NCBI RefSeq assembly: GCF_001514205.1
Contig: NZ_KQ948783.1
Coordinates: 1-52,319 of the forward strand
DNA length: 52,319 bases
Source: Streptomyces griseoruber
GTDB taxonomy: Bacteria; Actinomycetota; Actinomycetes; Streptomycetales; Streptomycetaceae
Reading direction: 5' to 3'
The notes beneath the pieces are model-generated. The model had not been told where the DNA came from. It saw only the letters and a program-made list of their open reading frames with translations, and did not search any database. Below, piece by piece: positions 5,923-14,620 of the stretch (position 1 is its first letter; each line of letters starts with the position of its first letter). The position numbers and the translations under genes are program-made.

Positions 5923-7770
5923 CTACTCGACCGTGACCGACTTCGCCAGGTTGCGCGGCTGATCCACCTCGTTGCCCCGCGCCGTCGCCAGCTCACAGGC
6001 GAACACCTGCAACGGCACCGTGGCCACGAGCGGCTGAAGCAGGACCGGCGTCGCGGGGATCCGTACGAGATGGTCGGCGTACGGGGCGACCGCCTCGTCG
6101 CCCTCCTCCGCGATCACGATCGTCCGCGCACCCCTCGCCCGGATCTCCTGGATGTTGGAGACGATCTTGTCGTGCAGGACGGACCGGCCGCGGGGCGAGG
6201 GGACGACCACGACGACGGGCAGGTCCTCCTCGACGAGGGCGATCGGCCCGTGCTTCAGCTCACCGGCGGCGAAGCCCTCGGCGTGCATGTAGGCGAGTTC
6301 CTTGAGCTTCAACGCCCCTTCGAGGGCGACCGGATACCCCACGTGCCGCCCCAGGAACAGCACGGTCTTCTTGTCGGCGAGGGAGCGGGCGAGCGCCCGT
6401 ACCGGCTCCATGGTCTCCAGGACGCGTTCGACCTGGCCGGAGATCTGGGCGAGGTCACGGATGACGGCGCGGATCTCGTCGGCCCATTTGGTCCCGCGGA
6501 CCTGGCCCAGATACAGGGCGACGAGATAACAGGCGACCAACTGCGTCAGGAACGCCTTCGTCGAAGCGACGGCGACCTCGGGCCCGGCGTGGGTGTAGAG
6601 CACCGCGTCGGACTCGCGAGGGATGGTCGAGCCGTTGGTGTTGCAGATGGCCAGCACCTTGGAACCCTGTTCCCTCGCATGCCGTAGCGCCATGAGGGTG
6701 TCCATCGTCTCGCCGGACTGGGAGATGGCGATGACGAGGGAGCGGGGGCCGAGGATCGGGTCCCGGTAGCGGAACTCGCTGGCCAGTTCGACCTCGCAGG
6801 GGATACGGGTCCAGTGCTCGATGGCGTACTTGGCGATGAGGCCGGCGTGGAAGGCCGTACCGCAGGCGACGATGACGACCTTGTCGGCCTCGCGCAGCTC
6901 GGCGGCGCCGATGCGGACCTCGTCGAGGGTCAGGGAGCCGGCGGCGTCGATCCGGCCGAGCAGGGTGTCGGCGACGGCCTTCGGCTGCTCGGCGATCTCC
7001 TTGAGCATGAAGTAGTCGTAGCCCGCCTTCTCGGCGGCCGAGGCGTCCCAGTCGACGTGGTACGACCGGACCTCCGCCGGCCGGCCGTCGAAGCCGGTGA
7101 CCGTGACGCCGTCCCGGCGCAGCTCGACGACCTGGTCCTGGCCGAGTTCGACGGCCGAGCGGGTGTGGGCGATGAAGGCGGCGACATCGGAGGCGAGGAA
7201 GGCCTCGCCCTCCCCGATCCCGACGACCAGGGGCGAGTTCCGGCGGGCCCCGACGACGACGTCCGGCTCGTCCGCGTGCACGGCGACGAGGGTGAACGCC
7301 CCCTCCAGACGGCGGCACACCAGCCGCATGGCCTCGGCGAGGTCGGCGGTGCCGGAGAACTCCTCGGCGAGCAGATGGGCGACGACCTCGGTGTCCGTCT
7401 CGGAGGACAGCTCGTGGCCGCGCTCGGCGAGTTCGGCGCGCAGGACGGCGAAGTTCTCGATGATCCCGTTGTGCACGACGGCGACGCGTCCGGCGTTGTC
7501 GAGATGCGGATGGGCGTTGGCGTCGGTGGGCCCGCCGTGCGTGGCCCAGCGGGTGTGCCCGATGCCGGTCGGGCCGGTCGGCAGCGGCCGGGCCCCGAGT
7601 TCCTTCTCCAGGTTCACGAGCTTGCCCGCCTTCTTCGCGGCGGCCAGCCCTCCGTCGGCGAGCACCGCGACGCCCGCCGAGTCATAGCCCCGGTACTCCA
7701 GCCGCTTCAGCCCGGCCATCACGACCTCGAGCGCCGACTGCGACCCCACGTATCCCACGATTCCGCACAT
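5923..7770 (-). CDS. glmS: glutamine--fructose-6-phosphate aminotransferase (isomerizing)
   Basis: Makes glucosamine-6-phosphate from fructose-6-phosphate and glutamine, the first committed step to UDP-GlcNAc and peptidoglycan. The 615-residue length is typical. It begins MCGIVGYVG, so Cys2 becomes the N-terminal nucleophile of the glutaminase after Met removal; this fixes the start at 7770, although the frame is open 12 codons further. The glutaminase domain (1-240) shows HTRWATHG and HNGIIEN; two SIS sugar-isomerase domains follow (SQSGETMDT; LGRHVGYPVALEGALKLKE), ending with NLAKSVTVE. A -10-like TAGGCT lies 7 nt before the ATG and there is no Shine-Dalgarno, so the transcript is probably leaderless. 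It is divergent from the Ser/Thr kinase gene. Confidence 0.97.
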   Translation of the reverse strand: MCGIVGYVGSQSALEVVMAGLKRLEYRGYDSAGVAVLADGGLAAAKKAGKLVNLEKELGARPLPTGPTGIGHTRWATHGGPTDANAHPHLDNAGRVAVVHNGIIENFAVLRAELAERGHELSSETDTEVVAHLLAEEFSGTADLAEAMRLVCRRLEGAFTLVAVHADEPDVVVGARRNSPLVVGIGEGEAFLASDVAAFIAHTRSAVELGQDQVVELRRDGVTVTGFDGRPAEVRSYHVDWDASAAEKAGYDYFMLKEIAEQPKAVADTLLGRIDAAGSLTLDEVRIGAAELREADKVVIVACGTAFHAGLIAKYAIEHWTRIPCEVELASEFRYRDPILGPRSLVIAISQSGETMDTLMALRHAREQGSKVLAICNTNGSTIPRESDAVLYTHAGPEVAVASTKAFLTQLVACYLVALYLGQVRGTKWADEIRAVIRDLAQISGQVERVLETMEPVRALARSLADKKTVLFLGRHVGYPVALEGALKLKELAYMHAEGFAAGELKHGPIALVEEDLPVVVVVPSPRGRSVLHDKIVSNIQEIRARGARTIVIAEEGDEAVAPYADHLVRIPATPVLLQPLVATVPLQVFACELATARGNEVDQPRNLAKSVTVE

Positions 7771-7777
7771 GCGCGGC

Positions 7778-7783
7778 AGCCTA
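7778..7783 (-). promoter_or_regulatory. -10 box of leaderless glmS promoter
   Basis: TAGGCT on the minus strand, 7 nt upstream of the glmS ATG. The -35 is weak (GTTTGG-like around 7800). Confidence 0.5.
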
Positions 7784-7897
7784 GAGTCGAAGTCCTCGCC
7801 AAACACGCCTCCGCGTGCCCGATTCCGGATATTCCACCGGGGGTACGAGGCCCTGGCCGACCCGCAAGGGCGCTCATCACCGATGGTGTCCAGCCGC

Positions 7898-7903
7898 TAA
7901 CCT
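7898..7903 (+). promoter_or_regulatory. -10 box of leaderless kinase promoter
   Basis: TAACCT, 6 nt before the GTG at 7910, with no ribosome-binding site between. This favours the second of two adjacent GTG codons as the start. Confidence 0.45.
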
Positions 7904-7909
7904 GGCGTG

Positions 7910-9898
7910 GTGAGCAGCCGAGACGATTCCTCACTCATGGGCAAATACTTCTTGGTGCGGGAGCTCGGACGGGGAGGCATGGGCGTCGTCCACGAGGCAC
8001 GCACCCTTGCGGGAGTGTCCGTGGTCATCAAATTCCTGCACGCCGATCGCGCACACGAGCCCCATTACCGCCGACGGTTCGCACGTGAGATCGAACTGAC
8101 TCGGCGGATCAACAGCCCCTTCATACCTCGGGTTCTGGACGCCGACGCGGAGGCCGAGCGCCCCTGGATGGTCACCGAGTATTTTTCGGCGTCCTCCCTC
8201 ACGGAGGTGGCCCGAAGGAAACCCCTCACGGGAGAGAGCCTGTTGAAGGTGGCTCTGGGGACAGCGGGGGCACTGCAGGACATTCACCAGGTCGGCCTGG
8301 TACACCGGGACTTGAAACCGGAGAACGTGCTGCTGACCGACAACGGTCCGCGTGTCATCGACTTCGGGATTTCCTGGACACCCGAGCTGAGCCGACTGAC
8401 CCGCACCGAAGACTTCATCGGCACGCCCGCCTACCTGGCACCCGAGCAGATCCCGCCTCGAGGAACCACGCGGGTGCCGGAGGCCACCTTTGCGGTGGAC
8501 ATCTTCGCCTGGGCGTCGATCGTCGTCTTCGCCGCGACGGGGCGTGCGCCTTTCGAGATGACGGGCGCCCATATCAGTGTGGTGTTGATGACCATTCAGG
8601 AATGCGCGCCTGATCTCAGCGAGGTGCCGGAGCCACTGCGGAACATCGTCGCCCAGTGCCTGGTGGCGGATCCCGCGGCTCGTCCCACCGCCGACAGTCT
8701 GGTGGCACAGCTCTCGGAACTGGTCGACCTCGCCGGCTCCGCACCGCCCGCGGTGACGCCGCCGAGGGAAGAGCCGCCCCGACCGTCGCGACACGGACTC
8801 GTGAGGCTCGCAAGGGCGGGTGCGGCGGTCATGGCCGTCGTGGCCACCTTCTCGTCGTGGCAGCCTTCCGGGGACACGGAATGGACGCGGCGACTGCGGC
8901 CCCCGTCCGCCGGCGCCGGAGCGGCGTCGTGCGCTCCCGCGAAGGACGCCCTGTTCTGTGCCGTGCCGGGACGGCAGGTGATGCGAGTGGCGCCGGACTC
9001 GGGGCACGCCGTGTGGTACGACAGGTCCGTCACGGCACAGAGGTCGCTAACCATCGAGGTGTCGACCGCCGTCGTCGTGGAGACCGGCATCCCTCAGCAG
9101 GAATCGGCACTCCTCGGATTCGACAAGGGCAGCGGAAAGCAGTTGTGGAAGAAGCCGTTGTACGGCACTCACACACTTGCCGGCCAGGTGGTGGTGACCA
9201 CGGACCAGAACGGTGTCACGCGCGGATTCAGGGCTCTGGACGGAAAGGAGCTGTGGACCCGGAAAAAGACGACGCCGAACGGAATCGAAATCATCGGTTC
9301 CACGTCGAGCGCGTTCTACTCCCGTGAAGTGACCGACAGCGGAGTGACATTCACCGCTCAGAACGCGGGCACGGGCGACGTCCTGTGGCAGCGGCACAGC
9401 GATTCGAAACCCAATGCGGTGCCGATCGGCGTGACCCCGAAGGGAACACTGAATTTCACAGTGCAGGACACGAACTCTGGTGACACCGTGGCCGTGGCGC
9501 AGTTCCGACACGACACCGGGTGGACGACCGCCAGGCTTCGCGAGCCTGTCGCCGGTGCCTCGATCACCGCATCCGGGGACACGTTCTATGTCGCGACCCC
9601 CTCCGGGTCCCTGCTCGCGGTGAACTGTCCGACGGGTGAGCAGAGGTGGCGGACGGAGCACGAGGAGTACTTCTCCAGCGGTCTCACCGTTGCCGACGGA
9701 CGGCTCTATCTCCTGGACGACGAGGGGCGCCTCCTCGTGTTCGCCGCCGCATCCGGTGCCCGGCTGTGGACCTCCTCGGACCACCCGAGCGCGTCAGCGG
9801 TCCAGGACGTCTCTCTCCCGAGCCCCATGGTGGCGGACGGGCGTGCTTACGCCATCACCGGCGACGACCAGCTCTTCTCGGTCGGCCTTCCCCGGTGA
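7910..9898 (+). CDS. AfsK-like Ser/Thr protein kinase with C-terminal PQQ/beta-propeller sensor
   Basis: About 662 residues. The Hanks-type kinase domain (about 10-275) is complete: glycine loop GRGGMGVV, the catalytic Lys in VVIKFLH, HRDLKPENVLL, IDFGISW and GTPAYLAPEQ. A Pro-rich juxtamembrane segment (about 280-297) leads to one weak hydrophobic helix (ARAGAAVMAVVATFSSW, about 303-319). The remainder has repeated tryptophan-docking blades of PQQ-like propellers (GSGKQLWKKPL, ALDGKELWTRK, GTGDVLWQR, TGEQRWRTE, ASGARLWTS). By analogy with AfsK, the propeller would sense a ligand and the kinase would signal to development or cell-wall targets; the ligand is unknown. Its position facing glmS hints at, but does not prove, a link to amino-sugar metabolism. 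Confidence 0.92.
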   Translation: MSSRDDSSLMGKYFLVRELGRGGMGVVHEARTLAGVSVVIKFLHADRAHEPHYRRRFAREIELTRRINSPFIPRVLDADAEAERPWMVTEYFSASSLTEVARRKPLTGESLLKVALGTAGALQDIHQVGLVHRDLKPENVLLTDNGPRVIDFGISWTPELSRLTRTEDFIGTPAYLAPEQIPPRGTTRVPEATFAVDIFAWASIVVFAATGRAPFEMTGAHISVVLMTIQECAPDLSEVPEPLRNIVAQCLVADPAARPTADSLVAQLSELVDLAGSAPPAVTPPREEPPRPSRHGLVRLARAGAAVMAVVATFSSWQPSGDTEWTRRLRPPSAGAGAASCAPAKDALFCAVPGRQVMRVAPDSGHAVWYDRSVTAQRSLTIEVSTAVVVETGIPQQESALLGFDKGSGKQLWKKPLYGTHTLAGQVVVTTDQNGVTRGFRALDGKELWTRKKTTPNGIEIIGSTSSAFYSREVTDSGVTFTAQNAGTGDVLWQRHSDSKPNAVPIGVTPKGTLNFTVQDTNSGDTVAVAQFRHDTGWTTARLREPVAGASITASGDTFYVATPSGSLLAVNCPTGEQRWRTEHEEYFSSGLTVADGRLYLLDDEGRLLVFAAASGARLWTSSDHPSASAVQDVSLPSPMVADGRAYAITGDDQLFSVGLPR

Positions 9899-9911
9899 CC
9901 CGGACAGGGGC

Positions 9912-9941
9912 ACGGCGGCGTGACACACCCCACCCCGCCGT
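9912..9941 (+). terminator. putative terminator after the kinase gene
   Basis: Perfect 7-bp stem (ACGGCGG/CCGCCGT) with a 16-nt loop, 14 nt after the kinase stop codon and ahead of coaA. No clear U-tract. Confidence 0.45.
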
Positions 9942-9969
9942 CCCGTTCAAACTCCGTTAACAATGGACT

Positions 9970-10959
9970 GTGATCTCACCGGTCTCCGCGATGCCCCGGA
10001 GCGCCCACCGGCACAGGCCGGAGGCGACTCCCTACGTCGATCTCACCCGCCGCGAGTGGAGCGCGCTGCGCGACAAGACGCCGCTGCCGCTGAGCGCCGA
10101 GGAGGTCGAGAAACTGCGTGGCCTCGGCGATGTCATCGACCTCGACGAGGTGCGGGACATCTATCTGCCGCTGTCCCGGCTGCTCAATCTGTACATCGGC
10201 GCCACCGACGGGCTGCGCGGCGCCCTGAACACCTTCCTCGGTGAGCAGGGCTCCCAGTCCGGCACCCCGTTCGTCATAGGCGTCGCGGGCTCGGTCGCGG
10301 TCGGCAAGTCGACCGTCGCCCGGCTCCTCCAGGCCCTGCTCTCCCGCTGGCCCGAACACCCGCGCGTGGAGCTGGTCACCACCGACGGTTTCCTCCTGCC
10401 CACCCGGGAGCTGGAGGCCCGCGGCCTGATGTCGCGCAAGGGCTTCCCGGAGTCGTACGACCGCCGTGCGCTGACCCGGTTCGTCGCCGACATCAAGGCG
10501 GGCAAGGACGAGGTGACCGCCCCCGTCTACTCCCACCTGATCTACGACATCGTCCCCGACCGGCGGCTGACCGTCCGCCGCCCCGACATCCTCATCGTCG
10601 AGGGCCTCAACGTCCTCCAGCCCGCCCTCCCCGGCAAGGACGGCCGCACCCGCGTCGGTCTCGCCGACTACTTCGACTTCAGCGTGTACGTCGACGCGAG
10701 CGCCGAGGACATCGAGCGCTGGTACCTCAACCGGTTCCGCAAGCTGCGCGCGACCGCCTTCCAGAACCCGGACTCGTACTTCAGGAAGTACACCCAGGTC
10801 TCCGAGGAGGAGGCCCTCGACTACGCCCGTACCCTCTGGCGCACCATCAACAAGCCCAACCTGGTCGAGAACATCGCCCCCACCCGGGGCCGCGCCACCC
10901 TGGTCGTACGCAAGGGCTCCGACCACAAGGTCCAGCGGCTGAGCCTGCGCAAGCTGTGA
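9970..10959 (+). CDS. coaA: type I pantothenate kinase
   Basis: Phosphorylates pantothenate, the first and regulated step of CoA synthesis. The 329 residues match the bacterial type I family throughout: YVDLTRREWSALRDKTPLPLS at the N-terminus, P-loop GVAGSVAVGKST (about 104-115), VTTDGFLLPTRELEARGLMSRKGFPESYD, PVYSHLIYDIVP, ILIVEGLNVLQ and FRKLRATAFQNPDSYFRKY. The GTG at 9970 (MISPVSAMPR) is the start usual for Streptomyces homologues; an internal ATG at MPRSAHR is possible. No Shine-Dalgarno is seen, and a TAACAA hexamer lies 6 nt upstream of the GTG, so leaderless expression is possible but less clear than for glmS. Confidence 0.97.
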   Translation: MISPVSAMPRSAHRHRPEATPYVDLTRREWSALRDKTPLPLSAEEVEKLRGLGDVIDLDEVRDIYLPLSRLLNLYIGATDGLRGALNTFLGEQGSQSGTPFVIGVAGSVAVGKSTVARLLQALLSRWPEHPRVELVTTDGFLLPTRELEARGLMSRKGFPESYDRRALTRFVADIKAGKDEVTAPVYSHLIYDIVPDRRLTVRRPDILIVEGLNVLQPALPGKDGRTRVGLADYFDFSVYVDASAEDIERWYLNRFRKLRATAFQNPDSYFRKYTQVSEEEALDYARTLWRTINKPNLVENIAPTRGRATLVVRKGSDHKVQRLSLRKL

Positions 10960-10981
10960 CCCGTGGCCGGCACCGGTCCGG

Positions 10982-11557
10982 TCAGCGTCTCGGTCCCGCG
11001 ACGGCGTAGGCCGCGGTGCCGGTGACCGTGAGGGCCAGGGCCGTCCAGGTGGCCGCCGGTGTGCCGGCGGGCAGCAGCAGCCAGCCCGCCACCCGCGTCG
11101 GCACCCCCGTCGGGGGCGGGGCGAAGAACGCGTACGACAGCCAGGCGAACGGCAGCGTCCACGCGTACGGGCCGCCCCACAGCGCCGCGCCCAGGGCGCC
11201 CAGCCCCATCAGGCCCGCACCGTCCCGGACGACGAAGGCGGCGGGGGCCAGGTCCGCGCCCAGGGCCTGCACGGTCAGCGGCACCGCGGCGGCGACCGCG
11301 CCGGCGAGCAGCACATGGGCCGCCCGGCGCGGCGCCCAGCGGATCGCGGCCGTCCGGTCCAGCGCGAGGTCCTGCCCGCCGAAGCCGGTGGAGGCCGCCA
11401 TCGCGCCCACGGCGAGGACGAGCACGGGCAGCCGCGGATCGGCGGGCCCTGTGCCGCCGTCCCGGGCCAGTGCCCACACCGCCAGCGCGCCGATCAGCAG
11501 CGCGGCGAGCGCGGCGGGCACCTGACGCGAGCGGGCGTACAGCGTCAGCCATCTCAC
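10982..11557 (-). CDS. small integral membrane protein of the sigma/ABC operon
   Basis: 191 residues, about five to six hydrophobic segments (residues 14-30, 43-60, 78-95, 115-150, 165-185), no recognised family. Its GTG start overlaps the stop codon of the preceding permease in a GTGA junction, which fixes the start at 11557 although the frame is open much further upstream. It is the last cistron of the operon and converges with coaA at a 22-nt gap. It is probably an accessory membrane subunit of the ABC system; this is inferred from operon position and composition only. Confidence 0.75.
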   Translation of the reverse strand: MRWLTLYARSRQVPAALAALLIGALAVWALARDGGTGPADPRLPVLVLAVGAMAASTGFGGQDLALDRTAAIRWAPRRAAHVLLAGAVAAAVPLTVQALGADLAPAAFVVRDGAGLMGLGALGAALWGGPYAWTLPFAWLSYAFFAPPPTGVPTRVAGWLLLPAGTPAATWTALALTVTGTAAYAVAGPRR

Positions 11558-12948
11558 CGGGACGCACCACCGGTGAGCGCTTCGAGCGCGTCCCCCTCGC
11601 AGGAGAGCGCGGCGGTGCGCATGGCGTCGATCCGTGCGCGCTGCTCGGCCTTCGGCAGCGTCCTGAACTTCTTCCACACCGGGCGGGCCTCGGTGTCGGC
11701 GTAGTCGCGCACGTTCGCCGACGCGTGGGGCAGCGACCTGAGGTCGCCGAGGACCCAGCCGACCGCGACGGCCCGCGCGACGTCCTCGCCCCCCGTGCCG
11801 CTCCAGCCGACGGGGGAGCACCCCGGCACCAGGCCCTTGCCGATCAGGGCCCAGGTCAGCTCCTCGCCCCGTGCGGCGACGAGGCCGGCGTCGTCGAAGT
11901 CGAGGGGCACGGTCCTGCCGGACCACTTCGGCGTGCTGCCCTCCGGCAGTACGGCGGTGTTCTCACGGACCGAGACCGGCGCCCGGTCGCCCAGCGCGGT
12001 GTGCAGCAGGCTCAGGGCCTTCTTGCCGGGACCCGCGATGTCGGCGAGGCGTCCCTGCTGGGTCCGCGTCACGCACACCGGGCCGTCGCACACCGGCTCC
12101 GCGGCGGCCCTGTCGACGACGAAGATCCGGTCCGGGTCGGCGGGCAGGACGAGCAGGGCGACCGCCGCGCCCGCCAGGACGGGGGTCAGGGCGAGCAGCC
12201 GGGTGCGCCGCCGCGCGGCGACCAGCAGCGCGAAGCCGGTCACGGCCATGCCGAGCAGCCAGATCGTCTGCCCGAGGTGCACGGCGGCGGAGAGGGTGGT
12301 GAGCGCGGTGCGCACGTCCTGCACCGCCGGGGACAGCAGTGAGAGCCGGTTCGGCTCCGTGACCGGGATGCCCGCGCCCGTGTCCGTCTGCGTCCGGCCC
12401 AGGGACAGCTGCATGAGGACCGTGAACGCGAAGGCGCCCACGGTCAGCAGGGGCGGGGTGAGCGCGGACGGCAGGGCCCGCGCGGCCCCCATGCCCAGCA
12501 CGGACCCCGCGACCAGGGAGAGCGCCCCCACCAGCGAGATCGGCAGCCATCCGAGGTGCGTGTACGCGGTGTGGGCGAGCACCTGGACCCCGCCCACGAG
12601 GACGAGCAGCGCGAAGGCCGAGGTCAGTGCGGCCGCCGTGGTGCCCGCCAGCGCGGCCGCGCGGTGCCGGGCGGGCCGCGGCGTGCTCGACAGCAGCTCG
12701 GACATCTTCGAGCGGTGGTCGCGCAGGCCCTGGAGGGCGCCGAGCCCGACGGCGAGCGGCCACAGGTAGAACAGCAGGGCGCGGATCCACAGGGCCATGG
12801 TCGTCCACTGGGCCGTCCAGGCGGTGGTGCCTGTGCCGAGCGTCCCCTTCAGCAGGAAGAGGAACGCGAGTGCCGTCGTCAGGATCACGGCACCGGCCCA
12901 CGGGGCGACGGAGCGCCTCAGTTCGATGCGCAGGACACGCGGGTTCAC
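11554..12948 (-). CDS. ABC-2-like permease with large extracytoplasmic C-terminal domain
   Basis: 464 residues. Six hydrophobic segments occupy about 18-265. After a further membrane segment (about 270-292) comes a soluble stretch of about 170 residues with a Cys pair (EPVCDGPVCVTRTQQGR), a GCSPVGWSGTGGEDVARAVAVGWVLGDL segment and a C-terminal ALSCEGDALEAL, probably extracytoplasmic. The GTG start (MNPRVLRIELRRS) overlaps the ATPase stop codon as GTGA. It acts with the ATPase just upstream. The substrate is unknown. The C-terminal domain is not one I recognise; it could be a peptidase-like or substrate-binding extension. Confidence 0.8.
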   Translation of the reverse strand: MNPRVLRIELRRSVAPWAGAVILTTALAFLFLLKGTLGTGTTAWTAQWTTMALWIRALLFYLWPLAVGLGALQGLRDHRSKMSELLSSTPRPARHRAAALAGTTAAALTSAFALLVLVGGVQVLAHTAYTHLGWLPISLVGALSLVAGSVLGMGAARALPSALTPPLLTVGAFAFTVLMQLSLGRTQTDTGAGIPVTEPNRLSLLSPAVQDVRTALTTLSAAVHLGQTIWLLGMAVTGFALLVAARRRTRLLALTPVLAGAAVALLVLPADPDRIFVVDRAAAEPVCDGPVCVTRTQQGRLADIAGPGKKALSLLHTALGDRAPVSVRENTAVLPEGSTPKWSGRTVPLDFDDAGLVAARGEELTWALIGKGLVPGCSPVGWSGTGGEDVARAVAVGWVLGDLRSLPHASANVRDYADTEARPVWKKFRTLPKAEQRARIDAMRTAALSCEGDALEALTGGASR

Positions 12949-13754
12949 CAGGCGCCCCTTCCCTGCCCGGGGCCCTGGAGCAGCGCCGAGTAGCCGCGCT
13001 CCAGGGGGCTGTCGCCCACGTCCTCGGTGCCGCCCGCGGCCGCCAGGTCGTCCGGGGTGCCCTGGAAGACCAGGCGGCCCTCGGCGAAGAGCACCACGTC
13101 GGTGCAGGCGGCGGCCACGTCCTCCACCAGATGGGTCGAGACGAGCACACAGGTGTCCGTGCCCAGCTCCTGGAGCAGCTCGCGGAAGCGCAGCCGCTGC
13201 GCCGGGTCCAGGCCGACCGTCGGCTCGTCCAGCAGCAGGATCGCCGGGTCGTTGACGATGGCCTGGGCGATGCCGACCCGGCGCACCATGCCTCCCGAGA
13301 GGGTCTTCATCCTGTCGTCGGCGCGGTCCGCCAGGCCGACCCGTTCCACGGCGCGCTGCACCGCCGCGGGGATGTCCGCCCCGGGCACCTCCTTCAGCCA
13401 CGCCATGTACTCGACGAACTCACGTACCGTGAACCGCTTGTAGTAGCCGAACTCCTGCGGCAGATAGCCGATCCGGCGGCGCAGCGCACGCAGTTCGCCC
13501 GTACCGCCCGCGGACTCGCCGAGCAGCTCCAGGGCGCCCTCGGTGGGGCGCAGCACGGTGGCCAGCGTCCGGATGAGGGTGGTCTTGCCCGCCCCGTTGG
13601 GGCCGAGGAGGCCGTGCACGCCGGTGCCCAGCGACAGGTCGAGGCCGTCGACGGCCATCCGTTTCCGGCCGACCCTGACCTTCAGCCCGGTGGCCCGGAT
13701 CTCCTGGGCGTAGGGCGTCGGTGCGAGGTCGGCCGCGCTTACCGCGGACGTCAT
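12945..13754 (-). CDS. ABC transporter ATP-binding protein
   Basis: 269 residues with all nucleotide-binding motifs: Walker A GLLGPNGAGKTTL, Q-loop GYLPQEFGYYK, signature LSGGMVRRV, Walker B AILLLDEPTVGLDP and switch histidine VSTHLVED. It is closest in style to drug or bacitracin exporter ATPases. Start choice: the ATG at 13754 follows GGAAGGGA at a good distance. An ATG at 13778, overlapping the anti-sigma gene's stop (ATGA), would add eight residues and is a real alternative. Fourth-to-last gene of the sigma operon; it energises the two membrane proteins that follow. Confidence 0.93.
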   Translation of the reverse strand: MTSAVSAADLAPTPYAQEIRATGLKVRVGRKRMAVDGLDLSLGTGVHGLLGPNGAGKTTLIRTLATVLRPTEGALELLGESAGGTGELRALRRRIGYLPQEFGYYKRFTVREFVEYMAWLKEVPGADIPAAVQRAVERVGLADRADDRMKTLSGGMVRRVGIAQAIVNDPAILLLDEPTVGLDPAQRLRFRELLQELGTDTCVLVSTHLVEDVAAACTDVVLFAEGRLVFQGTPDDLAAAGGTEDVGDSPLERGYSALLQGPGQGRGAW

Positions 13755-13774
13755 GGGGTGTTCCCTTCCGGTGG

Positions 13775-14620
13775 TCATCGATGGGCTCCCAGTGCGGCGT
13801 ACGCGCCCCTGCGGGCGATCACGACACCGATGCCGAGAGCGAGGAGCAGCCCCCACACGGGCAGACCGCCCGCCCGCAGGGCGGCGGCCGTACGGCCGCC
13901 GGCGGCCAGGGTCGGCGCCACGATCACGGCGGCCCACACGGCGGCCAGCGCGACGGCGGCGCGGGTCACCCCGACGACACCGCCGAGCGCCAGCGTCGCC
14001 GCCGTGAACGCCAGGCAGGGCAGCAGCCACTGAGCCACCATCACCCCCGTCGCCCAGCCGCCCACCAGCAGCGCGGGGACGACCACGCCGAGCACGGACG
14101 CGGTGCGCCGCAGCACCAGGGGGAGCCCGGCCCGGGGCGCCGAGGCCGTCAGTTCGTACGCCGGGTCCAGACCGCGCGACCAGGACGCCGCGACCCCGAG
14201 CACGGGCAGGACCGGCGCGAACAGCAGCACCAGCGACACCCCGTCGGAGCCGGAGCCGAGGCCGAAGCCGGAACCGGAACCGGCCCGGTCGAGCAGCAGG
14301 GCCAGCAGCGTCACGCCGACGACCATGGCCAGCCAGGGCACCATCGCGGGCGTCATCCACCCCGACAGCCAGGCCGGCCGGTGCCGTCGGCGCGGCACCG
14401 GGGCGGTGACCGCCAGTTCGGGTGCGAGGCCGGACCACACGGAGTCGACCAGCGACGCCACGGCGGGCACCCCGGTGGCGACCGCGGCCGCCAGCCGGTC
14501 GCGGCACACCCGGCACGCCTCCAGATGGGCCTCCACGGCCCACACCTCGTCGGCGGCGAGGTCCGTGTCGCCGCGCGCGTACCCCGCGATGATCCGTGCC
14601 GACGCGTGTTCCGCACTCAT
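13775..14620 (-). CDS. zinc-finger anti-sigma domain fused to a multi-pass membrane domain
   Basis: 281 residues. The first 45 form a zf-HC2/ZAS anti-sigma domain with the motif H32-x3-C36-x2-C39 (VEAHLEACRVCRDRL). After a linker come about six membrane helices (85-110, 120-140, 170-190, 195-215, 220-240, 255-275). Instead of the single anchor helix of classical anti-sigma factors, it has a permease-sized membrane part, so it may sense the state of the adjacent ABC transporter directly. The ATG overlaps the sigma factor's stop (ATGA), which couples regulator to target. The role as anti-sigma is inferred from the motif and the gene order. Confidence 0.88.
   Translation of the reverse strand: MSAEHASARIIAGYARGDTDLAADEVWAVEAHLEACRVCRDRLAAAVATGVPAVASLVDSVWSGLAPELAVTAPVPRRRHRPAWLSGWMTPAMVPWLAMVVGVTLLALLLDRAGSGSGFGLGSGSDGVSLVLLFAPVLPVLGVAASWSRGLDPAYELTASAPRAGLPLVLRRTASVLGVVVPALLVGGWATGVMVAQWLLPCLAFTAATLALGGVVGVTRAAVALAAVWAAVIVAPTLAAGGRTAAALRAGGLPVWGLLLALGIGVVIARRGAYAALGAHR

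Noticed and set aside
9958..9970. Leaderless promoter for coaA (TAACAA, 6 nt before the GTG)
   Set aside because: The hexamer lacks the final T of TANNNT and no -35 is visible; kept only as a possibility in the gene entry.
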